Positions 36,351 to 45,984 of a stretch of DNA of 64,000 nucleotides are shown in pieces. The notes below the pieces were generated by a model. That model saw only the letters and a program-made list of their open reading frames with translations, was not told the origin of the DNA and did not search any database. The stretch is from Streptomyces davaonensis JCM 4913. GTDB lineage: Bacteria > Actinomycetota > Actinomycetes > Streptomycetales > Streptomycetaceae. The DNA lies in NCBI RefSeq assembly GCF_000349325.1, contig NC_020504.1, positions 7,040,053 through 7,104,052 on the forward strand, written 5' to 3'. The stretch's first letter is position 1, and each line of letters opens with the position of its first letter. The translations under genes were made by a program, and so were the position numbers.

Positions 36351-36872
36351 CGGGTCCAGCAGTTCGATCGCCTCGGCCAGCCACGCCCGCTCCGCCGCCC
36401 CCGTCGCCCGCGCCACCCGCAGCATCCCCTGCCGGAACAGATCGCCCGCCTCCTCCGCCCGCACCGGCTCGCCCTCCCGGTAGAAGAAGCTCGACGGCGC
36501 GTCGAGGAACTCCAGTCGGCGGCGCAGCACGGCAGCCTGTTCGCGCGGGTCGGGCAGGTGCCGCAGGAAGGCGAGCAGGGTGTTGAAGCGGACCTGGTCG
36601 GTGATCTCGGTCTGCTTCGGCCGGCGCAGGCGTTCCAGCAGGGCGGCGTGGCCCTCCTCGGTCAGCGACAGGATCCGGCGCGGGGCGGCACTCGCGCCGG
36701 GCTCGGTGCGCTGGTCGAGCAGGCCCGCCGTGGTGAGCCGGGTGATCGCAGGGTAGAGCGCGCCGTCGCTCACCGGCCGGACATGGCCGCTGAGCGCCTT
36801 GATGCGCTCCTTCAACTCATAGCCGTGCAACGGCTCTTCGGCCAGGAAGCCCAGGATCGACAGCTCCAGCAC
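36324..36872 (-). CDS. PadR-family transcriptional regulator
   Basis: A 182-aa repressor. The N-terminal winged helix (LELSILGFLAEEPLHGYELK ... SDGALYPAITRLTTAGLLD) is typical of PadR, and the C-terminal half is the dimerising Vir_act_alpha_C domain. It is divergent from the MATE transporter with a 43-bp palindrome between them, so autoregulation and control of the exporter in response to a drug or metabolite are likely. ATG 36872 follows GGAGG. The gene's 3' end lies in the tandem repeat. Confidence 0.9.
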   Translation of the reverse strand: MLELSILGFLAEEPLHGYELKERIKALSGHVRPVSDGALYPAITRLTTAGLLDQRTEPGASAAPRRILSLTEEGHAALLERLRRPKQTEITDQVRFNTLLAFLRHLPDPREQAAVLRRRLEFLDAPSSFFYREGEPVRAEEAGDLFRQGMLRVARATGAAERAWLAEAIELLDPAVVEGRAN

Positions 36873-36908
36873 CGGTTCCTCCTTGCGGGTGTCGTGCCCG
36901 CCATGCTA

Positions 36909-36951
36909 CCTCTATCCGAGCTACCTCGAATCGAGGTAGCTCGGATAGAGG
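36909..36951. promoter_or_regulatory. 43-bp palindromic operator between padR and the MATE gene
   Basis: Perfect inverted repeat: 21-nt arms (36909-36929 and 36931-36951) around a single central base. The inner core CTACCTCGA/TCGAGGTAG and the outer CTCTATCCGAG/CTCGGATAGAG may be two stacked half-sites. It ends 18 bp before the MATE start codon. Confidence 0.8.
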
Positions 36952-36968
36952 GAACCACCGGGGGACTC

Positions 36969-38267
36969 ATGGACGCTCACCGCAGGCAACTGATCTCGCT
37001 CGCCCACCCCGTCTACTTCTCGCTGCTCGCCTCCGTCGCCGCCGGGATCATCAACACCGTCTGGGTCTCCCGGCTCGGCGGCCCGGCCGTCGCCGCCGTG
37101 GCCGTCGCCACCAACACCGAGAACGTGCTGCTGGGCGTCGCCCTGGTCTTCGGCTCCGGCACGACCGTGCTGGTCGCGCACGCCAGGGGCGCCCGGGACC
37201 CGGCGGCGGTGCGAGCGGCCGTGCGCGGCGGCTGGACGCTGTACGCGCTGGTCACACCGGTCGTCATCGCCGTCGGCCTGCTGCTGCGGGAGCCGCTGGC
37301 CCGCCTGGTCCTGGGCGGCGACGGCCCCGCCGTACCGCTCGCCACCGCCTACTTCGCGATCTCCCTGCCCGGTATCGCCGTCTTCTTCGCCCAGACCCTG
37401 CTCGACGGCATCCTCAAGGGCGCCGGCGACACCCGCACCCCCATGCGCCTGGCCCTCCTCGCCAACGGCCTGATCCTCGTCGCGGACCCCTTCGCCATCC
37501 ACCTCTACGGCGTCCAGGGCGCCGCCGCCACCACGGTCCTGTGCCGCTGCGTGGCCCTCGGCGCCGGACTCCTCGCCCTGCGCCGCAACGCCCTGCTCCG
37601 CGAGGCTGCCCGCTCCCGCGCCCCCTTCTCACCTCGCCGCACCCTCGCCACCGGCCTGCCCATGGCCGCCGACTTCACGGTCCGCCAGACCGGCGCGCTG
37701 GCGCTGGTGGCGATCGTGGCCCGGCTCGGGGTGACCGCGGTGGCCGCGTACTCGATCGCGTACAAGGTCCTGTACGTCGCCACCATGGCCTTCTACGCGG
37801 TACGCCAGGCCGCCGCCATCCACACCGCGCACACCCGGGGCGCCGGGCACGACCAGCGGCGGGCGATCGGGCGGCAGGCGGTGCTGGTGTCCGGGGCGGC
37901 CGGGCTCACGGCGGCCGTACTGCTCGCGGTGGCCGCGCCCTGGGTCATGGCGGCGTTCGGCGCCGGTCCCGAGGTCGCCCACCAGGGCGTGCTCTTCCTG
38001 CGCTGCGTCGGGCCCTATCTGCTGCTCATGGCCTGCTTCATCGCGCTCGGCGGGGTCTTCGAGGGCAGCGGCGGGGCACCGCTGCTGCTGCGGGTGACGC
38101 TGCTGGGGACGGCCGTACAACTGCCGCTGGCGTACGCGCTGTCCGGGCTCGGGCTGCCGGGGGTGTGCCTGGCGCTGGCGCTCGCCATGGCGCTCCAGTG
38201 CGGGCTGCTGGGCCGGCGGGCCGCGCGTCAGGAGGGCAGCGGGGTCTCCCTGGTGCGGGCGGCCTGA
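36969..38267 (+). CDS. MATE-family efflux transporter
   Basis: A 432-aa exporter with twelve transmembrane helices in two related halves of about 210 residues. The start MDAHRRQLISLAHPVYFSLL is followed by NTVWVSRLGGPAVAAVA, a usual first-half motif. It probably exports a cationic drug or metabolite in exchange for H+ or Na+. ATG 36969 is the first start after the PadR operator; the longer open frame runs through padR antisense and is not used. The last 40 bp overlap the end of the converging GT87 gene. Confidence 0.9.
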   Translation: MDAHRRQLISLAHPVYFSLLASVAAGIINTVWVSRLGGPAVAAVAVATNTENVLLGVALVFGSGTTVLVAHARGARDPAAVRAAVRGGWTLYALVTPVVIAVGLLLREPLARLVLGGDGPAVPLATAYFAISLPGIAVFFAQTLLDGILKGAGDTRTPMRLALLANGLILVADPFAIHLYGVQGAAATTVLCRCVALGAGLLALRRNALLREAARSRAPFSPRRTLATGLPMAADFTVRQTGALALVAIVARLGVTAVAAYSIAYKVLYVATMAFYAVRQAAAIHTAHTRGAGHDQRRAIGRQAVLVSGAAGLTAAVLLAVAAPWVMAAFGAGPEVAHQGVLFLRCVGPYLLLMACFIALGGVFEGSGGAPLLLRVTLLGTAVQLPLAYALSGLGLPGVCLALALAMALQCGLLGRRAARQEGSGVSLVRAA

Positions 38268-39463
38268 GCGGGCAGCGGAGCGGGGGCGGCGGCGGAGACC
38301 GTGCCGCGCCACAGGACGCGGGCGGCCAGGAGCGTGGCGAGGACCAGCAGGCCGTTGCGGAGGAAGAGGAGGGTGATCCCGAGGGTGTCGCTGGCCACCA
38401 CGTGCGCGAACCAGACCGGGAACTCCAGCACCGTCACCAGCGAGGCCAACAGCACCAGAGCGACCGGCCATCCCATCCGGCTGCCCCGGAAGCACGCGCA
38501 GACCGCCGCCAGGCCGATCAGCCACACCAGGTACTGCGGGCTGATCACCCGGCTGGTCGTGGTGAACATCAGCACCGCCACGAACGCCGCGTCGGCGAGC
38601 GTGTGCGGCAGGAACCGCTTCGCCCGGAACCGCCACAGCAGCAGCCAGCCGAAGGCCAGCCCGGTCAGCGCCAGCGCGGCCGTACTGACCACGTCCACGT
38701 ACGGGCCGAGGAATTCCACCGAGCCGTAGTTCAGCAGCACCTGTCCGTCCCAGCCGAAGTGCCGGGCCACATGGAAGACCAGGGCGCCCAGCGACTCCAC
38801 CTCGGTGCCGCGGTCCCGCTGGAAGGTCAGGAACGCGAACGCGCCCGGCATCGCCAGCCCGAACAGGCCCGCCAGCAGAGCCGCCGTCACGATCGCCGAC
38901 ACCCAGGCCGAACGGCGGCGGGCGGCCACCAGCAGCAGCACCGGCCACACCTTCAGCAGCGCCCCGAACGCCGTCAGCGCGCCCATCACCCGGGGATGCC
39001 GGGCGCCCGCGAGCAGCGCGGCCACCGCCACCGCGGTCACCATCACGTCGTACCGGGCGTACACGGTCGGCCCGAGCAGCGGCACGCCCACCGTCCACAC
39101 CCAGGCCCCGCGCAGGCTGTGGCCGGGGCGGGGGCCCGCGTAGTGGAGGAGGAGCAGGACGGCCAGGTCGGCGGTGAAGGCCAGGACGAAGAAGGCGGAG
39201 GCGTAGTCGAGCCAGAACAGCAGCGCGGGGGAGAGGATCGCGAGCGCGGCCGCGGGCGGGTACTGCCAGGTGACGTCCTCCTGCGGGAACGTTCCGGTGC
39301 GCAGCACCTCGTACCAGCCCTGGTAGATCGCGGACACGTCGCTGGTGACGTCCGGGCCGGGGAAGACGTACACCTTGAACACGAAGAGCAGCAGCGCCAC
39401 CCTGGTCACGGCCCAGAGCCCGAGCAGGCCCGCGAGGGACCACCGTGCGCCCGTCGTCTCCAC
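38228..39463 (-). CDS. GT87-family polyprenol-phosphate-mannose mannosyltransferase
   Basis: A 411-aa integral membrane glycosyltransferase with about ten helices and an acidic residue pair in the first extracellular loop (FPGPDVTSDVSAIY), as in GT-C enzymes of the PimE/MptC group. It probably adds mannose from polyprenol-phosphate-mannose to a phosphatidylinositol mannoside or lipoglycan outside the membrane. GTG 39463 (VETTGARWSLAGLL) has AGGGGA 5 nt upstream; ATG 39502 is an alternative without a good site. It is divergent from the pimB'-like gene 119 bp away. Confidence 0.87.
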   Translation of the reverse strand: METTGARWSLAGLLGLWAVTRVALLLFVFKVYVFPGPDVTSDVSAIYQGWYEVLRTGTFPQEDVTWQYPPAAALAILSPALLFWLDYASAFFVLAFTADLAVLLLLHYAGPRPGHSLRGAWVWTVGVPLLGPTVYARYDVMVTAVAVAALLAGARHPRVMGALTAFGALLKVWPVLLLVAARRRSAWVSAIVTAALLAGLFGLAMPGAFAFLTFQRDRGTEVESLGALVFHVARHFGWDGQVLLNYGSVEFLGPYVDVVSTAALALTGLAFGWLLLWRFRAKRFLPHTLADAAFVAVLMFTTTSRVISPQYLVWLIGLAAVCACFRGSRMGWPVALVLLASLVTVLEFPVWFAHVVASDTLGITLLFLRNGLLVLATLLAARVLWRGTVSAAAPAPLPAQAARTRETPLPS

Positions 39464-39582
39464 CTGGTCCCCTGCCGATCGCTGCTGTTGTGAGGGGAAC
39501 ATGATGTCCCGGGATGCTGTGCGTCGGCCACCAGGGCGGCTGTGACGTGCTGTGTGCGGCGGCTCCGATAGGGTCGGCCGCG

Positions 39583-40725
39583 ATGCACAAGACGCTCATC
39601 GTGACCAACGACTTCCCGCCCCGCCCCGGCGGCATCCAGGCCTTCCTGCACAACATGGCGCTACGGCTGGATCCGGAGCGGCTGGTCGTCTACGCCTCCA
39701 CCTGGAAGCGCGGCCGGGAGGGCGCCGAGGCGACGGCCGCCTTCGACGCGGAGCAGCCCTTCACCGTCGTCCGCGACTCCACGACGATGCTGCTGCCGAC
39801 CCCGCAGGCCACCCGGCGCGCGGTCGGGCTGCTGCGTGAGCACGGCTGTACGTCGGTGTGGTTCGGGGCGGCGGCTCCGCTCGGCCTGATGGCGCCCGCG
39901 CTGCGGGCGGCCGGTGCCGAGCGGCTGGTGGCCACGACCCACGGCCACGAGGCGGGCTGGGCCCAGTTGCCCGCCTCGCGTCAGCTGTTGCGCCGGATCG
40001 GGGACGCGACGGACACGATCACGTACCTGGGGGAGTACACGCGCTCGCGGATCGCGACCGCCCTGTCGCCGGAGGCGGCGTCCCGGATGGTGCAGCTGCC
40101 TCCGGGCGTCGACGAGAAGACCTTCCACCCGGGCTCCGGCGGCGCCGAGGTCCGGGCCCGGCTCGGCCTGACCGACCGCCCGGTGGTCGTGTGCGTCTCC
40201 CGGCTCGTCCCGCGCAAGGGCCAGGACACGCTGATCCTCGCGATGCCCCGGATCCTGGCGAAGGAACCGGAGGCGGTGCTGCTGATCGTCGGCGGCGGCC
40301 CGTACGAGAAGGAGCTGCGCAAGCTGGCCCACGCGACCGGGGTCGCCGCCTCGGTCCGCTTCACCGGCGCGGTCCCCTGGTCGGAGCTCCCCGCCCACTA
40401 CGGCGCCGGCGACGTCTTCGCCATGCCCTGCCGCACCCGCCGCCGCGGCCTGGACGTCGAGGGCCTCGGCATCGTCTACCTGGAGGCCTCGGCAACGGGT
40501 CTCCCCGTGGTCGCGGGCGACTCCGGCGGCGCTCCCGACGCGGTCCTCGACGGCGAGACGGGCTGGGTGGTCCGCGGCGGCTCCCCGGACCAGGCGGCCG
40601 ACCGCATCACGACCCTCCTCGGCGACGCCGAACTCCGCCGGCGGATGGGGGAGCGGGGCCGCGAGTGGGTCGAGGAGAAGTGGCGGTGGGACCTGCTGGC
40701 GGAGCATCTGAAGAAGCTGCTGTAG
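39583..40725 (+). CDS. pimB: GT4 mannosyltransferase, PimB'-like
   Basis: A 380-aa GT-B glycosyltransferase. The N-terminus MHKTLIVTNDFPPRPGGIQA has the glycine-rich acceptor loop; the donor domain carries VCVSRLVPRKGQDTL and the EX7E motif in DVEGLGIVYLEASATG. It best fits the GDP-mannose-dependent alpha-1,6 enzyme that adds the second mannose to phosphatidylinositol monomannoside. It lies by a GT87 gene and a FadD15-like ligase, as does the mycobacterial homologue (Rv2188c next to Rv2187). ATG 39583 is chosen over an upstream start (39514) by family alignment. Confidence 0.87.
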   Translation: MHKTLIVTNDFPPRPGGIQAFLHNMALRLDPERLVVYASTWKRGREGAEATAAFDAEQPFTVVRDSTTMLLPTPQATRRAVGLLREHGCTSVWFGAAAPLGLMAPALRAAGAERLVATTHGHEAGWAQLPASRQLLRRIGDATDTITYLGEYTRSRIATALSPEAASRMVQLPPGVDEKTFHPGSGGAEVRARLGLTDRPVVVCVSRLVPRKGQDTLILAMPRILAKEPEAVLLIVGGGPYEKELRKLAHATGVAASVRFTGAVPWSELPAHYGAGDVFAMPCRTRRRGLDVEGLGIVYLEASATGLPVVAGDSGGAPDAVLDGETGWVVRGGSPDQAADRITTLLGDAELRRRMGERGREWVEEKWRWDLLAEHLKKLL

Positions 40726-40730
40726 ACGTC

Positions 40731-40806
40731 CCAGGGGCGCGGGGCTGTGTCGATTTGCGGCTCCGCCGCGTGGGCGCGACCGGCCACAGACAACCCGCAC
40801 CCGCCA
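40731..40806. repeat. Dispersed intergenic repeat, copy C (diverged)
   Basis: Begins CCAGGGGCGCGGGGCTGTGT, contains the inverted GCGGCTCCGCCGC and ends GCGCGACCGGCCACAGACAA plus CCCGCACCCG. It shares the flanking blocks of copies A and B with an inserted palindrome. It lies just after the pimB'-like gene and may form its transcript end. Confidence 0.55.
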
Positions 40807-40832
40807 GCGATGAATATGTGGCTCCCTACTAG

Positions 40833-42506
<1,674 letters not shown>

Positions 42507-42522
42507 CGACCGAACGGTCAGG

Positions 42523-44319
42523 TCACTTCGCGTAGATCGCCTCGATCTCCTGCGCGAAGTCCTTCGCCACCACGTTCCGCTTGAGCTTGAGCGACGGCGT
42601 CAGGTGGCCCGACTCCTCCGTGAACTGGGAGGACAGAATGCGGAACTTCCGCACCGATTCCGCCTTGGACACCGCGGCGTTGCCGTCGTCGATCGCCGAC
42701 TGGATGGCAGCCATCAGATCCGCGTCCTCGTGCAGCGACGCCGCGGTGGCATCCGCGGGCTTGCCGTGCTCGGCGGCCCAGCGGCCCAGGAACTCCTCGT
42801 CGATGGTGACCAGCGCGCCCACGAACGGCCGCCCGTCACCGACCACCATGCACTCCGCGACCAGCGCGTGCGCCCGGATCCGGTCCTCGATCACGGCCGG
42901 GGCGACGTTCTTGCCGCCCGCCGTCACCAGGATCTCCTTCTTGCGGCCGGTGATCCTGAGGTAGCCGTCCTCGTCCAGGGTGCCGATGTCGCCCGAGTGG
43001 AACCAGCCGTCGGCCAGCGCCTCCTCGGTGGCGCCCGGGTTGTTCCAGTACTCCCTGAAGATGTGCTCGCCGTGCAGCAGCACCTCGCCGTCGTCGGCGA
43101 TGCGCACCACCGAACCCGGCAGCGGCTGGCCGACCGTGCCGATCTTCTGCCGGTCCCAGGGGTTGAACGTGGTGGCCGCGCAGGTCTCGGTCAGGCCGTA
43201 GCCCTCCAGGACCGTGAAACCGATACCGCGGAAGAAGTGACCGAGCCGCTCGCCGAGCGGGGCGCCGCCGGAGATGGCGTACTCGCCCCGGCCGCCGAGA
43301 ACCGCGCGCAGCTTGCTGTAGACGAGCTTGTCGAACGCCTTGTGCTTGATCTTCAGGCCGATCGACGGGCCGGACGGGGTGTCCAGGGCCTTGCTGTAGG
43401 CGATGGCCGTGTCCGCCGCCTTGTCGAAGATCTTGCCCTTGCCGTCCGCCTGCGCCTTGGCGCGCGCCGAGTTGTAGACCTTCTCGAAGACGCGCGGCAC
43501 ACCGAGGATCAGCGTGGGCCGGAACGAGGCCAGTTCGTCGGTGAGGTTCTTGATGTCGGGCAGACAGCCCAGCTTGATCGGCGCGATCATCGGGGCGATC
43601 TGCACCAGGCGTCCGAAGACGTGCGCCAGCGGCAGGAACAGCAGCACCGAGCACTCGCCGGTACGGAACAGCGGGCGCAGCCGCTCGACGATGTTGCCGC
43701 ACTCGGCGAAGAAGTTGCGGTGGGTCAGCACACAGCCCTTGGGGCGGCCGGTGGTGCCCGAGGTGTAGACGATGGTCGCCGGGTCGTCGGCCTTCGCCAG
43801 CGAGCTGCGCTCCTCGACCGTCTGGTCGCTGACGTCCTGTCCGAGGCGGCCGAGCTCCTCGAGGGCGCCGCCCTCGATCTGCCAGAGGTGCTTGAGCGCG
43901 GGCAGCCGGTCCCGCACCGACTCCACGGCCGCCGTGTGGGTGTCCAGCTCGGTCAGGACCGCGCTCGCGCCCGAGTCGCCGAGGATCCACAGCACCTGCT
44001 CCGGGGAGCTGGTCTCGTACACCGGCACGGTGATCGCGCCCGCGGACCAGATCGCGAAGTCCAGCAGGGTCCACTCGTAGCGGGTGCGGGACATCAGCCC
44101 GATCCGGTCGCCCGGCTGCACTCCGGCCGCGATGAGCCCCTTGGCGGCGGCGCGCACCTCGGCGAGGAAGGCGGTGGCCGTGACGTCCTGCCAGGCGCCG
44201 CCCACCTTGCGGGCGATGACGGCGACGTCGGGATGCTGCGCGGCGTTTCTGCGGACGATGTCGGTCATATTGCCGTCGGCAGGGACCTCGTACAAAGCCG
44301 GAAGGCTGAACTCGCGCAA
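42523..44319 (-). CDS. Long-chain fatty acid-CoA ligase (FadD15-like)
   Basis: A 598-aa AMP-dependent synthetase that activates fatty acids to acyl-CoA through an acyl-adenylate. The AMP-binding P-loop is YTSGTTGRPKGCVLTH; further motifs are GYGLTETCAATTFNPW, DGWFHSGDIGTLDEDGYLRI and the adenylation Lys in LKLKRNVVAKDF. TTG 44319 (MREFSLPALYEVP) is used since GAGGAG lies 8 nt upstream. In mycobacteria the FadD15 gene is also beside pimB'. It may feed acyl chains to the PIM and phospholipid enzymes encoded here, or serve fatty acid breakdown. Confidence 0.93.
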   Translation of the reverse strand: MREFSLPALYEVPADGNMTDIVRRNAAQHPDVAVIARKVGGAWQDVTATAFLAEVRAAAKGLIAAGVQPGDRIGLMSRTRYEWTLLDFAIWSAGAITVPVYETSSPEQVLWILGDSGASAVLTELDTHTAAVESVRDRLPALKHLWQIEGGALEELGRLGQDVSDQTVEERSSLAKADDPATIVYTSGTTGRPKGCVLTHRNFFAECGNIVERLRPLFRTGECSVLLFLPLAHVFGRLVQIAPMIAPIKLGCLPDIKNLTDELASFRPTLILGVPRVFEKVYNSARAKAQADGKGKIFDKAADTAIAYSKALDTPSGPSIGLKIKHKAFDKLVYSKLRAVLGGRGEYAISGGAPLGERLGHFFRGIGFTVLEGYGLTETCAATTFNPWDRQKIGTVGQPLPGSVVRIADDGEVLLHGEHIFREYWNNPGATEEALADGWFHSGDIGTLDEDGYLRITGRKKEILVTAGGKNVAPAVIEDRIRAHALVAECMVVGDGRPFVGALVTIDEEFLGRWAAEHGKPADATAASLHEDADLMAAIQSAIDDGNAAVSKAESVRKFRILSSQFTEESGHLTPSLKLKRNVVAKDFAQEIEAIYAK

Positions 44320-44629
44320 GACTGCTGCTCCTCATAAGGCGCCGGCGCCACGACATTGTGTGATGCGACGGTGCGGTCCAAGGCTCGGGCTGGTGCCCAG
44401 GCATTCCGGTGGTTGAAACTCTGAGCACGACTGGACTGCCCGGACGTTACCCGCCGGTATGGCTTCTTCGACAGAGGGACCGGCGAGATGTTCGCTGCGT
44501 CACACGGATCGGACCGCATATATGGCTGCTTCTGCGCGCACAGTAGTCGACCGGTTTGACGACTAGCCAGTAACCGCAGGTCCGGCCGCCACTGTTCACG
44601 CATGCCGCACAGGCTTACGCTTGATCGCC
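44320..44629. other. 310-bp divergent intergenic region
   Basis: Holds the promoters of the acyl-CoA ligase (minus) and metallophosphoesterase (plus). It is less GC-rich than the rest, with CATATATGG at 44517-44525 and GTTTGACGACTAG at 44552-44564 as possible promoter parts. I see no gene, repeat or RNA element. Confidence 0.5.
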
Positions 44630-45445
44630 ATGGCATCCACACCAGCCGGTAACGGCAGGACGCGCGTGCACGTGGTCAGCGACGTACACGGAAACGTCCG
44701 TGACCTGGCCAGAGCCGGGGACGGCGCGGACGCCCTGATCTGCCTGGGTGACCTGGTCCTCTTCCTCGACTACGCGGACCACTCCCGCGGCATCTTCCCC
44801 GACCTCTTCGGCGCCGAGGCCGCCGACCGCATCGTCGAACTGCGCACCGCCCGCCGCTACGAGGAGGCGCGCGAGTTCGGCGCCCGGCTGTGGGCGGGCA
44901 TCGGCGCCGACCGCGGCGCGGTCATCGAGAAAGCGGTGCGCAAGCAGTACGCCGAGCTGTTCGCGGCGTTCCCGACCCCGACGTACGCCACCTACGGCAA
45001 CGTCGACATGCCGCCCCTGTGGCCGGAGTACGCCGGACCGGGCACCACCGTGCTGGACGGGCAGCGGGTGGAGATAGGCGGCTGGACCTTCGGCTTCGTC
45101 GGCGGCGGACTGCGCACGCCGATGCGCACGCCCTACGAGATCAGCGATGAGGAGTACGCGGCGAAGATCGAGGCGGTCGGCGAGGTGGACGTGCTGTGCA
45201 CCCACATCCCGCCGGAGGTGCCCGATCTGGTCTACGACACGGTCGCGCGGCGCTTCGAGCGGGGCAGCCGGGCGCTGCTGGAGGCGATCCGCCGGACCCG
45301 GCCCCGGTACTCGCTCTTCGGTCATGTGCATCAGCCCCTGGTGAGCCGCATGCGCATCGGTTCGACGGAGTGCGTGAACGTCGGGCACTTCGCGGGGAGC
45401 GGGAAGCCATGGGCGCTGGAGTTCGGCGGGTCGGGTGCGCGGTAG
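44630..45445 (+). CDS. Calcineurin-like metallophosphoesterase
   Basis: A 271-aa soluble phosphoesterase. The metal-binding motifs appear in order: VVSDVHGNVRDL, CLGDLVLF, TYGNVDMPP, CTHIPPEV and FGHVHQPLVS. This set binds two metals. Substrate unknown; small family members act on cyclic nucleotides or phospholipids. ATG 44630 (MASTPAGNGRTRVH) is chosen; TTG 44621 is possible. It is 66 nt upstream of the SRPBCC gene in a row of same-strand genes that ends with glkA. Confidence 0.9.
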   Translation: MASTPAGNGRTRVHVVSDVHGNVRDLARAGDGADALICLGDLVLFLDYADHSRGIFPDLFGAEAADRIVELRTARRYEEAREFGARLWAGIGADRGAVIEKAVRKQYAELFAAFPTPTYATYGNVDMPPLWPEYAGPGTTVLDGQRVEIGGWTFGFVGGGLRTPMRTPYEISDEEYAAKIEAVGEVDVLCTHIPPEVPDLVYDTVARRFERGSRALLEAIRRTRPRYSLFGHVHQPLVSRMRIGSTECVNVGHFAGSGKPWALEFGGSGAR

Positions 45446-45511
45446 CCTTCACGCTGCACACACGTGCGCATGAGGACGACCTACCGGCCCGCATCTGGAG
45501 GAGCCACGGCG

Positions 45512-45955
45512 ATGGCGGAACACACCAGTTCGAGCATCACGATCGAGGCGGCACCGGCCGACGTCATGGGGGTGATCGCCGACTTCGCCCGCTACCCGGA
45601 CTGGACCGGCGAGGTGAAGGAGGCGGAGGTGCTGGCCTCCGACGGCCAGGGCCGCGCCGAGCAGGTGCGCCTGGTGATGGACGCGGGGGCGATCAAGGAC
45701 GACCAGGTGCTCGCGTACACCTGGACCGGGGAGCACGAGGTGTCCTGGACCCTGGTGAAGTCACAGATGCTGCGGTCGCTGGACGGGTCGTACATTCTGA
45801 AGGCGGCCGGCTCCGGCTCGACCGAGGTCACCTATGTCCTGACGGTCGACGTCAAGATCCCGATGCTCGGGATGATCAAGCGCAAGGCCGAGAAGGTCAT
45901 CATCGACCGGGCGCTGGCCGGGTTGAAGAAGAGGGTGGAGTCGGGTTCCAAGTAG
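45512..45955 (+). CDS. SRPBCC (START-like) lipid/ligand-binding protein
   Basis: A 147-aa protein of the polyketide-cyclase/START fold (SSITIEAAPADVMGVIADFA ... YPDWTGEVKEAEV), likely binding a hydrophobic ligand. It resembles mycobacterial Rv2185c, which lies in the same gene order. ATG 45512 has GGAGGAGCC about 10 nt upstream, while the frame starts earlier at 45464. It is followed 29 nt later by the ArsA-like ATPase. Ligand unknown. Confidence 0.88.
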   Translation: MAEHTSSSITIEAAPADVMGVIADFARYPDWTGEVKEAEVLASDGQGRAEQVRLVMDAGAIKDDQVLAYTWTGEHEVSWTLVKSQMLRSLDGSYILKAAGSGSTEVTYVLTVDVKIPMLGMIKRKAEKVIIDRALAGLKKRVESGSK

Positions 45956-45984
45956 CGGTTGGCAGTGCCTTACCGTTCACCCTC

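Noticed and set aside
42507..42522. Small palindrome GACCG-AA-CGGTC between converging genes
   Set aside because: Too short to call a terminator.
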